DNA from: Ancylostoma caninum
Taxonomy: Eukaryota > Nematoda > Chromadorea > Rhabditida > Ancylostomatidae
Direction of reading: 5' to 3'
DNA: 64,000 bases
Assembly (NCBI GenBank): GCA_037903475.1
Contig: JBAJFG010000611.1
Location: 2,232,001-2,296,000, forward strand
Shown here piece after piece: positions 26,301 to 38,300 of the stretch. The notes beneath the pieces are model-generated. The model saw nothing but the letters and a program-made list of their open reading frames with translations, was not told where the DNA came from and ran no database searches. How positions within the stretch are numbered: the stretch's first letter is position 1; each line of letters starts with the position of its first letter. A program made the translations under genes and the position numbers.

Positions 26301-29300
26301 TCCAAAGGTTCTTTGGCATAAGAAATGTAAGATCAAAGGGAATAATACATGCGAAACAATGGGAAAACAGGATGAACTGACTGTTCGAGGAAATCACAAG
26401 ATATTGTGTAACACAAGCAATAGAGACTTGCATGCTGAAGGCATGTGAACAACGGGCGCTTTGACGACGGCCACAAAGAACCAAATGACCTCACTGAAGA
26501 CGACTCAAAGTACTTCGCGCCGACAGCAAAGTGGGAATGAGCTAGGATTTGGGAAGAAACCGCATCGAAAGCATTGCACGGGACAAACAGACAAATACAA
26601 TAGTCACTTGCTTATCACTGTACATATAGTTCAGTTCAGGAGTTACCAATACCAATATTATAACATGCAAGGATTCATAGGTAACTACCGCTTTCTTTGT
26701 CTCGAAAAAAAAAACCTCAAGAACAGGAACAGTAGATCTATGAAAATTCCTTGTTCCACCAAAGCAGCTGCTACGAAAAGGAGTTTTCTTCCTGAACAGG
26801 CAAGAGATCCAGCCAAAGAGTGTATGTTTATAAAAGGCGCACCAGGTGTTCTTACAAAATAAGCGACTGCGTACACAAGTGTGCACGATAGTGTAATAAA
26901 AACTGAGGGATTATAAGAGCGCTGCCTTGCCTTGCTGACTGCTAACCTAACAAATTAGCCACAATTCACTACTGTCAAGCGCATAAACAAAAATACCAAG
27001 ATGAAGATGATGACTAAGGACTGATAAATTGAGCCAACAGCGAGACGGCAATCACCAATTATCAAAAGTCCATTCGTCCACTGCTGCCCACAGCTGTTCA
27101 AGTCTTTCACGATACCAGCGAAAAGAGTGGCCAAAAGCAAACAGTCTTCGCAGGACAATACCAGCACAACGCAAACGGTGAGTCTTACACCTGATATAAA
27201 AATGAACAACGATTACGTTATTCATGTAAACAATGAAAGACAGGATCAGAGCAGAGGAGCTGAAGAGCAAAAATTATTGAAGCAGCCAATGTCCAGCAAT
27301 CTAGTCAGTGTTGGAGAGCAAATGTGGTAGGAGCTGTTTAATACACCACTAATTGTTTGCATATAAAAATGTTTTTGAAGTAGAATCCAAGTCCGGTTCA
27401 AAAAAGTGGACCGGAACCAAGTCGAGAGCCCCGACACAGCGGAAATAAAGATCAGCACCGGTCTTACAGCTACAGATGAAAATATTAGGTTGGTCCGAAA
27501 GTTTTGCACCAACATACTTGTACTTGAATTTTTTGATTGAATATTTCCTCTCTTGAGTTCCGGCGCAAAGTATTTGATTTATGCATGGTCCACAAATTAT
27601 TACATAACTCGGGTGTAGATGGAGCGAAAAATTTCTTTAAACTAATACGTTCTGCAATGAGAGGTGAGAGGTGACACATACAAGATTATCCTTTCTCACC
27701 CAAAAACAAGCATTAGAGCCAGGTCATTTACCTTTCGAGCTGGAAATGCCTACATTAATGTCACAAAGAATCTGCCGCCAGTTATGAAGCAAAGTAAATT
27801 TAAACGTCGTATGGCTCGTATGTTACAGAAGTATGAGACTTTCTAACGTTTTGAAACCGACATCATTTTCAAGAGGTGTTTCAATTAGATATGTTAGGTG
27901 TCATATGTAACGTTCTGGAGACAATGTTGTATATAATATTACTCAACTTTGGTTTGTTTTTCTTCGCTTGTATTAACTTTGTAACGCTATATCTTAAGCA
28001 CACGTATTGAATAAATAAATAAACAAATAAATAAATAAATACTTTTCAGGATCTACGATTCCACAGACTTCGAATCAAAATGCCACTACATGTGAACCTT
28101 AGGATACACCTGGCTGCGGCCGCACAATAGTTGCCAGACATCTCGAAGCGCTGGGTTACAGAGAACTGATGACGGGTTGGGTCCCCCTAAAACTGAGTGC
28201 CTTGCAGGAATGAGTGTGTGCCAGGCCTTGCTGCTGCATCCACACAGGAGGAACTTTCTCCGCCAACTCAGTATTGGAGATGAGAGTTGAGTTCTGTGTG
28301 TTAACAATGGATGAGAGAAAAGTTGACTCGCACGTAGCGAACCAACTCCAAAACAGCCGAAAGGAGAAGTGCACGAAAGAAGGTTTTTCTGTGTTGTTGG
28401 TGGAATTCCAAGGGAATGCTGTAACGAGAACTGCTCACACCTAGACCACCGTGACTGCCTAAGTTTACTCTTCTCAACCACAAAAATTGGCAGACGCAAC
28501 TCACCTGGAGCGGGGGAAAATTGACCATGTTGTTTCACTTCATGACAACGCAAGACCTCACGTGGCAAAGCTTATCTGCCAAAGAATTGCCGAATTAAGC
28601 TGGGAAGTTCTACCTTACCCTGCTTATTCTCCTGACTCATCTCCGTCTGAATACCACTTGCTTGAAGCCCTGATGCTGCATCTACGAGAAAAGGAATTCG
28701 TTGATCGAACCAAACCGAAAAGTGGATTCTTAGACTAGCAGCTGCCAGAGTTCTTGACTTCTGGAGCAGTTGCTCCACTGAATCTTGGCTATACCTCGTG
28801 GGTCACGAAGGCAATTAGTTTGTCGATTGATAACTATTTACAATAAACTAAATATTCTTTTTGAAAAAAGAATGTTAAATCAGGTGCTAGACTTTCGGAC
28901 CAACCTAATAGAAAAAGAAGGTTCGCTGGAGGATTAGGCCTGTCAACGGAACACTTGTGCAGCACATAAGTGTCAAACAAAACTCCATTTGTACTTCGCA
29001 TCCCGGATACAATACGACATAAAATGCATTTGGGGCAAGTATAGTTTCTTTCAGAGCTCTGACTAGGTCAGCGAGAACTTTGAGCGTCAAGAGAGCATAT
29101 TAGGTCAACAAAGCGAAATTTGCGATTCCACACTAGGCAGAAAAACTGTTGAGTTCGTGTCGTAAACAAGGGAGTTCACAAGAAAAAAAAACAAGGAAGC
29201 GTTGTTTTCGCAAACAATCCCGGAGCCTCTGCGAAAAGGATGGCAAATGGTTCTGTAGCCGAACCGGACGTTCTCAAGAGCCGAGTGTTATGAGCAGAAT

Positions 29301-32300
29301 CTAATTTTGATGCAATTTCATTAGGTCGTAAGGGGAACAGCAAACAGTACTTCAGAATAAGTGTACGGAATTCAGGTGATGTTTGCACAGAACTAGCATC
29401 GACAACTTTAACAAACCTGTAGAGCTCCCAGGACGATGAGAGCTTTGAATGTGTAAAGAATTTCAACAGCCTTGCTTCACAAAAGGGGCAAAGATCAAAT
29501 GGTAATTTAATCCGCTCCGGTAAACCAAATGTGGAAGACCAACATGCTAAAGTGATGAAGGCACGATCGCTATTTCGATTTTCGTTTGGTGCAGAATTAG
29601 CTGCAAAAAGGTGAGGGATAAAGTGTGAAACGCCATTCCATTTCAAATAACGAAGTACACCCAATTTTTTTTTCAAGTTTGTCTATGTGTAGTGCGACTA
29701 CCATAGAGGAAATTAAATGGATGGCAAAAGTGCGTGATGTTCATTCCAAATAATACGAAATGAAAGTGAATCATGATTAGCGAAAACTGTCTAAATAACA
29801 AAAACAAATTCATAATCACTTTTTGTTACAGAATATGTTCACGGGAAACCATGTATTTCTGATACAAGCTCTACTCAACCGAAACATCTTTTTTCTCCAA
29901 TGTTGTTTTTCTTCTCAATAATCCAAAACAGGAACAGCGAACTCTGAAGCATATAAACTTGAGAAATCGTTTCAAGAGCTCTATTTGAACGTCTAGCATG
30001 CAAAAAGCAACTATGTGATGAACAACTGTCAAGGAATTTTAGCACCTGGGAAACTTTGGAAAGCAAAGAATCCGGGAAAAGAAGCTCTGTAACCCAGATA
30101 TTGGAGGACGGAAGTCCTTCCAAAAAAGTCGTCTATACTCTAGCAGAACGAAAATAACACCAAATAGTACATACAGTAGTTCTCAGCGCTTAAAAAATGA
30201 AACCCCAAAAGGAAGAACATAAAAGCGAACCATCATTTGGAAGAACAGCCAGCATTTTTACAACATACTTGATATAAAGACATTAATTAATGACCCGAAA
30301 CGAAAAAGTCGGCAACTGTTTCTGCCGCAGGCTGAAATGTAGCCGTAGTCACACTATGAACATATTGAATTGGGGTAACAATTTTGAAGGTAAAAATTTG
30401 AACCTACGTGAATTGATCACGAGAAAAATGGCTTGCACTTTCTGCAAAGAATAAAACAGTGAGAAATAGCAAGAAATGGAGGCAATTATTCTGAAACACC
30501 ACTGACAGGGGAAACTTTTCAACAGAAATGCAGAGCATGCCTACTCAATGTTAGTACCATAAACTGAACAAGAAATAACTTATGAAACAACTAAAAGGAA
30601 GAAACCAGAAAAATGCAGACATGCCTAAACGACGAGCTGAAAGTCGATAATGACGGCAATTCAACCTACTTATTGCTCCTGTCAAAACAGGTGACCAACT
30701 GTTAACTCAAGATGAGTTGCGACGAAAAAAAAAACTGACGAATCCGTGAAGCAAAGATCAAGATTGGCCGCAAAATATTCTAGCGGCGAACCGAGGAAGA
30801 ACCCCAACCTTTGATAGGTTCCATAAAGTACACAACCCAGACCATAGTTTGTAAGGTAATTCAAGATAAACACACAGGACGGCTTTTCTTCTCTTTCTTC
30901 CTTCCTTCTTTCTTTTCGAAGATCCTCTGCAAAAATTCCGTGGACGGATTTCTCCCAATGCAAAGTAAAAGTAAAACTTAAACCAAGAATAGAATAGAGC
31001 ACATAGTGTGCTTTAACAACCTCAGCCCTAATGTATCAACCAAAACGGCAGAGCAGGAGAGAATTATTTAGGACAATATTTAGAATAAATGCACTCCATC
31101 TTGGAATTTGTCAGCCAAAACTGATACCACTATCCGCACAATTCATAGCATGTTTGCTCGAGAAGATTGTAAATGTGCAGCTTTTTGAAACAAAAGCGAT
31201 CAGAAATGAATTGAAATTTGCAAGATGACAGCGACATACAATCGCTTAGATTCATTCATAATGACAGTGCTGGACGAATTCAATTTCCAAAAATGTGAAA
31301 ACCAGATAAAATGGGAATGAATTAGTGCGATCAACTCGTTGAAAATTCACTTCTGTATATTGGAATAATTGTGAAATGCGATGGTCAATAATTTCAAAAA
31401 AAAAGATCCCCAACCAATGTTTATAGAGAGAGGCTCAGCTAATTTGTGCATTCAAAATATACCCAAACATGCATAGCTTTTACTTGGAGCTATGGCAATG
31501 AAAATGAAAATAAAATAATGGAATTGCATGAGGTAGTACACTTCACGAAATTAATTCTTCACAAGTGAGCCATCAGAAAAATGTGAAAGACCAAAATTTT
31601 CGCGGTAACAGATTTTTAGACGGGAAATGATAGAATTTTACCAAGTGTCTTCGCAGGGAGTCCTAAACTTTACGAGACGACAATAATAAAATTCTATGGA
31701 AATGAAGCGAAGATACCTTATGACTTGCATATTACTTGTGAAGAAGCTAACGCATCTGGTTCGCGAGTTTCTCGATAACTATGATGGTGGGGGTGTCGAT
31801 GAAAATGAGTCATAGACAGCTGAAACCACAGCTAAGAGTATCACTAATGAACGGCGATGTCAACATGGGAAAACCAGTTCATGAAGGCATATGCAAGTAG
31901 CGACGGGAGTGTAACGTCGGATTATGACTGCCAAATATCAGAACTTCGTTATGATTTCCTAACGACTCCAAACGAAAAAAAAAATTATTTCCTCTATTCT
32001 TCAACAATGTAAGTTCTGTCGAATTCCACCAGGATGACTGTCGTCGGAAAGAATCTTGAGCTTTTCATTTCCTTCTCGATTTCTGCACATTTAGTGCTGC
32101 ATTTGACAGGGTAGCGAAATCAAGGGAGCGGTACATATGCAAACGATTAACCCCTGTCATTCTGGGGGTACCCCGTTTGCAGTGGTAGCAGTAATAAAAC
32201 ACATAGAACTCATCGCTTTTGCGTTTTTAAAGCTATGAATGCTCAGTAATAAAAGCCAACGCCACTTCAGCAGAATGAAGAATTAAAATGAAAAGGAACT

Positions 32301-35300
32301 GGTGTAGAACGACGAACAAAGAGATTGATCTCGATAAATAATTTTTTTTTTCGTTTGGAGTCGTTAGGAAATCATAACGAACTACATGGCAAAACAAACC
32401 TACGTCATACACTACTCCGAGCACAAAAATGGAGTAGGACTCTGCTTTTAGTATGCGAATCCATGAACTTTTTATAGTTTCCTGCAGAGTAATAACGCAC
32501 AGCAAATCACGACAGCCACTTTCACGAGTTCAACAAGAAAAAACCCAATGTAACTCTACTTTTTTAGGAACAAAAAAAAGAAGCAACGAAAACGCCTTCT
32601 CAGCATGAATTCGTTCTGGACAGCACGGGAGCGCCAATGAACGCGTTCACCCACAAACAAAGCGCTAATACAAATACAGACTTCACGAGCTCAAAAATCA
32701 ACAATTTCCAAGGATAGCATCCAGAAAAGTCATTTCAAAGCAAAGTAATGCGAGCAAAAGCAGATGTCAAGACAACTGTACAAAGAATTGTGGTTGAAAT
32801 TTGACGCGAGGACGTGTTTCTTCTTTCAGAGGAACTGGAAATGTCTCTAGCGGAAAACAAAGAAATGTGAAAACAAACTTGGAGTAGCAACTTCAAAACC
32901 ATGTAGCATTTCCGAAAACTACAAAGTTATATGCAGAAGAAAACAGACGGTTTGACAACAACCGGAAAGAGGCTTCAACTACTATGTGAACTCGACTCAA
33001 CTTCAAGTAGCTCTCCTTGAAAAAACAAAAGAAGAAACGGTATTTAGCTGCAGTTACAACACTTTTGCAATGGAAGACATCGTTCAAGAACAGCGATCTC
33101 TCAAACACGGAACAACAATCAAAGAGTTAGGTGCATAGGTGGAATACCCTGAGAATGAGTCTCACCCAGCCTTCACTTTTTGGTCGACCCTAGGAGGAAC
33201 CACAACTTTTGGTGCGGGGTGAGGCTAGGTTGGGAGGGGGGAGGGGGCGCAAAGCCTCTCCCGCTATGGGATGAAGATTTGATTCATTATAGTTGTTGTA
33301 GAGAGAGGACATATGTAATAAGTGTTCCCATTGCAGGTTTTCCATAAGGACTTCAATGAGGAGATTTTTCTTGAGATTTTAACAACCTTACTCTCGGAAT
33401 ACTGTAGAAGTTTTGAGGAAGCACGATTAACTAGTGGTGACAAGATAACAGCACACCTGGAAAATGTTCGGAGAGTCGAGCGGATACGAAAGCATGAATG
33501 AAAATCGACCAGAAAGAAAATATTTTTTTTCAATTTCAACGCCTATTTTCAGGAAAATCTGGAATTCTACCGCAGAAATCTAATATGTGGACGCGTGAAC
33601 AGAATCTTCTAACTTTCAGGAAAAGTATACTGTTTGCATAGATTGCATAGGAAGCTCAGAATTGGGTGCCAAATTTCTGACAACATCCAGACATGCACAA
33701 GTAGGGTCGTTGTCACGGGCGCAGTATTGAATGTTTCTCAAATGTGAGACTCTTAGAAAGTAGAGGAGGATATGCTTTTTCCGATACTCTCCAAAATTCT
33801 CTGAATGCTTCCAAACCAAGGCCGAAATTTTTCTCCAAACTTGGACTATTTTTGAACTTAAGAGTGTGTTTTTCAGGATTCACTGAAATCCTTTTCCGGA
33901 TGCGAGGTTGCCAGCGTGTTCAGCTCACGATTCTGTGTCGGTTGGTACCTGGATGCAGGATGGATCTTCGCTGGGAAGCTCGGAATGCCGACTGGTGAGA
34001 ATGCTATAACGGGCATTCTCATTTGCCCTTGTCTGCGTCTCTTCCATTCCTGTACTTCCTCGTCTAGCCAATGAGAATGCCCGTTATAGCATTCTCACCA
34101 GTCGGCATTCCGAGCTTCCCAGCGAAGATCCATCCTGCATCCAGGTACCAACCGACACAGAATCGTGAGCTGAACACGCTGGCAACCTCGCATCCGGAAA
34201 AGGATTTCAATGAACTCTGAAAAACGCGCTCTAGTTTCAAAAATTGTCCAACTTTGGAGAGAAATTTCGTCCTTCTTTTGGAAGCAATCAGGGAGGGTTG
34301 CAGACCATTGGAAAGAGCAAATCTTTCTCTACTCTCTAGGAACCTCGCATATGAGAAACATTTAATATTGCGCCCGCGACGGGGCGCGGCGCGGACCCTA
34401 CTTGTGCATTTCTAAATCTTCTCAAAAATTTCGCACCCAATTCTGAGCTTCTCACGCAATCTATGCAAACAGTATACTTTTCTTAAAAGTCAGAAGATTC
34501 TTTTCACGTGTACACAGATTGGAATTCTGCTGTGGGATTTCGGATTTTCCTGAAAATAGGCGTTGAAATTTTTTTAAAAAATTATTTCTCTCGGGTCGAT
34601 TCTCATTCATGCTTTCGTTTCTGCTCTCCGAACACTCTCCGAACACTTTCCAAGTATGCTGTTATTTTATCATCACTAGTTAGCCGTGCTTCCTCAAGAC
34701 TCTTTCAGTTTTCCGAAAATAATGTTGTTAAAATTGTTAAATACATGGATGTTCAGGACGACTTTTTTATTCAGGTTTCACCTATGCTGCCAACACTGAA
34801 TATTTTCCAGTAGTGCTTTTTTTCCTCTGTCGTAGGTAAGCGTGATTCTATAAGTCTCCAGCATACGAATACAGCCACCCCCCAACCCCCCCCCCCCCCC
34901 CCCGCCGGTCGACGTCTGGCGCCAAGTGACCCACCTACGATTTTTCTCACCAACCTTCACCTTTGTGGACCCGTTCTCACAACTATTCCACCTATGGTAA
35001 CATGTACGACTCACCGACTACTCCACGACGAGCTCTCCCGCTGATGCAGAGCGCGAAACGTGTCCACGGACGACGGACGGCGTTCCATGCTGTCGCTGTC
35101 GTGAACGTTCGCGATTGCGGCTACCGATTCAGCCCAGTCAGCCGATTCAGTACATCCTGAAATGCGAGACGAATTGCAACGTATGTCGGGAGCGTTGTTC
35201 GCAAACACAATCGACTCGGATGTGACGCCTTAAATGGCCGGGATGTTGTGGCGATGAAAGGGATTAGGCGCCGAAGCGTGAGTTTAATGTGATCAGAGAT

Positions 35301-38300
35301 TTGCCAACGACTGCCACAATTGCAGCCTTCCGCACGCTGACACCAAATGTATGGTGCGCATCTGAGCATGAATAATGCATGACTCAGCGGCTGCTAGCTG
35401 AATTACCCGAATCCATTGTAAGCGACATAGAATTTCGGCCTCAATGAGGTATTGCGAAAGCCAAGCGCTGCAGCGCTGTCCATATGTTTTATGGACTTTA
35501 TGGAGGAAATTCATGGAAAAAATCATGTCCGAATCCATTGGTTGAGGTAGACGCTCTATCCTATATGAGGGCGGTGGTGGCCAGTAAAGCTTCTCTGCTA
35601 GGATTAAAATTGACTCTATATGTAACACGATTGTAATACTATACAAAACGTTCTGCACTTTGAGAGGTTCATAGCACTTTTGAATTGTCCACTTTATATT
35701 CACACAATTTTCAATAGCCTGCTGAGGACTTGAATGTAGCCGGAATAGTAAATCTTATTTCGTAATGTATGAGTCCATAGATGCTCTTTTTTCGCTTATC
35801 CATGTGAAGTGAGAGTTTTCAGACTGAAGAAATATCGGAATTTCGAACTAGGGCTTCTAATTCAGTAGCAACAAAGGTAGCTACTATCTGTTAACTACTA
35901 GTTATTTAACAGAGAAGTTAGGCAGAAAAATAGAACAAACAAAAGCACTAATAACACCATTTGGCCTACACTGTCAATAAACCAGACAAACCTGCTAAAA
36001 CTGAGAAATTCATCGCATCATTAGCAAAATAAAAACAACATCATAACAACCGCCACTAAGGGAAAATCTATGTGTCAATTTCCCATGTTTCCATTTATAG
36101 TATATGAACTATCTCGGAAGTGCTCAGCAAAAGCATAGGACGAGAACGACCGCCAACGGAATGGAACCATCTAGAGTTTCGATGCTACCACTTAACTAGT
36201 AAGTTGTAATGTGATGCATTCCTACTTCTTAATTCAACAGCACAATGTAAAATATCTGAGAGCACAAATGGGTGAGCAATAGTCCCAAAAAATTCATAAC
36301 AAAAAAGTGGCAGTATAAATGAATGTTTCCTTTTCTCGTGAAATTCGTATGCGAGTGATGAAACTTGAAGCGAGTAGTGGCATGAAATAAAAGAAATATC
36401 GGCGAATTGTTTCAACAACTTCGAAAGTTGCCCAATATCGACGACTAGACATGGTAATTTCATCAAAACTGGCTGCTCGAACTCAACCCAGAAAAAAAAC
36501 GTTGAGTAATACATCCCATTTCAAAACAACCGGTATTATTTCACAACATCAATTTAAACTTGTCCTCCCAAAGATTGGAACGAGAGATAAATTCACTTTC
36601 GGATGAAAACTCCTAAGTTTGTTCTGGTAGAAAATTCGATATAATTAACGAAATATGCATTTCACTGGATAAGATCAAGCCATATCCAGGTAGATCTTTG
36701 CAAATTAGATTTTATGGTTCACTGGCACAACACGAGTAAATAGCCAAAATTTGCGAAGAAAGTAATCCGCTCAAAAATACACTACATACCAATATCATCG
36801 TTTCTTTTCTTCTGCATGAATGCTAGAGGATTTTCTTCAGAACAAATACTGCCTCCCTAAATTTCACATGAAGCGACAAAATGTCCACTTTCGCGAAATG
36901 CCTTGGATGTGGGCCAGATTTCATAGTTAAAAGCAACAAGTTTCAATCCCAAAAACTAATTCCCGCTCGGTTGTGTGAGGAAAGGGTACAAAAATAGAAT
37001 ATGTCTCATTATGTAAGACATGTTCGAAGGTGGCAAAAATAAGTCCGAAATGCAAACAAAACGTCAAAGAGACAAATGTGTCGGAGGGACAGCGAGGACG
37101 GACAAAGCTCCATGCGAAGAGGAAAAATTGCTATATGTTGCTCGACACAAACACTGGATTAGCGACCACGAACAACACGCACATGAGCTACACTTCAGAG
37201 AACAATGACATCTTGCTAGACGTATGAAGAACACCACTGGTTGTCGGAAGAGAATTAGCATCCATCACCCAATTTTCTTTAAAAGGATTTGGTGTTAGGA
37301 CAGGGCTGAGAGAAGAGCAACGTTGAATTGAACGCCGTCGAATGATTAACTCGAACAACGAATGAGCATGACTGGCCAAGACGCCAAAAGGAGAATGCAA
37401 CTCGAATCGATGGGGAACTGCGGGATGAAACTAGTACCACCAGCCTCAGTGCACTGGAATGTACGGGTAGCTCACGCCGAAAGCATCAATTCCATTATCG
37501 GAGGCAACCCTGCACGGCTTCCATGCGAAATGAGTCCTTAACTCAATATGAGGAACTAGCCGATAATTCTACGCCGAAAGAACAAAGAGCGAGGATCTAT
37601 TCGATTTCTTCAGTTCTTTCTCGAATCCAGAAATTTACGAGAAAATTGGTAGCGTTCGTGTCCACTATGTGTCCATACGACTCGTTTAGAACAAAGTTTT
37701 CAAATGCAAACAGAACATCTTCCCTAATTCAAATTCTACTGAGCCTCCGCATCAGCTGAACCAATGATCAACAGCGTCACTTAGTTGAAAAAAAACGTAA
37801 AAAAACGCAGGAGTAAAGACAATTTTCTAACTGCTACACGTCGATAGCGAAAGTTGCCTGGAAATTAACAAGTAAAACGAATGAAGAAACGAGCCCTTAT
37901 CGAAACAACAGCATCGTGCAAATCGGAAAAGAAAAACGACGGAGCGAACTGGAGAAATCAGTACAGTAGAAAGCAAGCAATCAGAAAAACGTGTGATACT
38001 ATCGGAAATCTAAGGGAATTTTATACATAGAAAGCTGTAATCATCCTTATTCAGGAAAACGTACGAAGGTGGCAGGAAATGAGAATTCTGACTGTAAGGG
38101 TGAACCGCAATGATTGAGAATGACGTAGACCTAGCTTGGAGCTGTCTAATTTATCAATTTCTTAAACATTTCCTGAACTTTCAAAGTTAAAAGGAGTTGA
38201 TGAACTCCCCGTGCCACCTATTGGGTTGGGAAATAAGTTCGTGCGGTTTTTTTTACTTGTTTTTTTTTCACGATGATTTGAAGATTACTTGACTTGTCGT

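Larger units (their letters stand above)
27485..28908 (+). mobile_element. mariner element with insertion
   Basis: Inverted repeats start TTAGGTTGGTCCGAAAGT on both ends and TA flanks both sides (27483-27484, 28909-28910). Total 1424 bp, of which about 500 bp is an inserted LINE fragment. The rest holds a broken mariner transposase. In abl-1 intron 2, opposite strand. Confidence 0.8.
24456..35014 (-). other. abl-1: abl-1 intron 2 (10.6 kb)
   Basis: Apart from the mobile elements and fold-backs listed, no gene was recognised. A 52-codon minus-strand frame at about 25074-24917 ([18 protein letters not shown]..) and a 166-codon minus-strand frame at 29676-29176 are open but unassigned; the latter may be LINE-derived. 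Confidence 0.5.

Noticed and set aside
26461..26886. 133- and 114-codon frames on opposite strands
   Set aside because: They overlap antisense, sit in an intron and show no protein-like composition.
28086..28568. 160-codon minus-strand frame
   Set aside because: Antisense shadow of the mariner transposase remnant.
29176..29676. 166-codon minus-strand frame in abl-1 intron 2
   Set aside because: Some stretches faintly resemble a LINE ORF2, but no motif could be identified with confidence, so it was not listed as an element.
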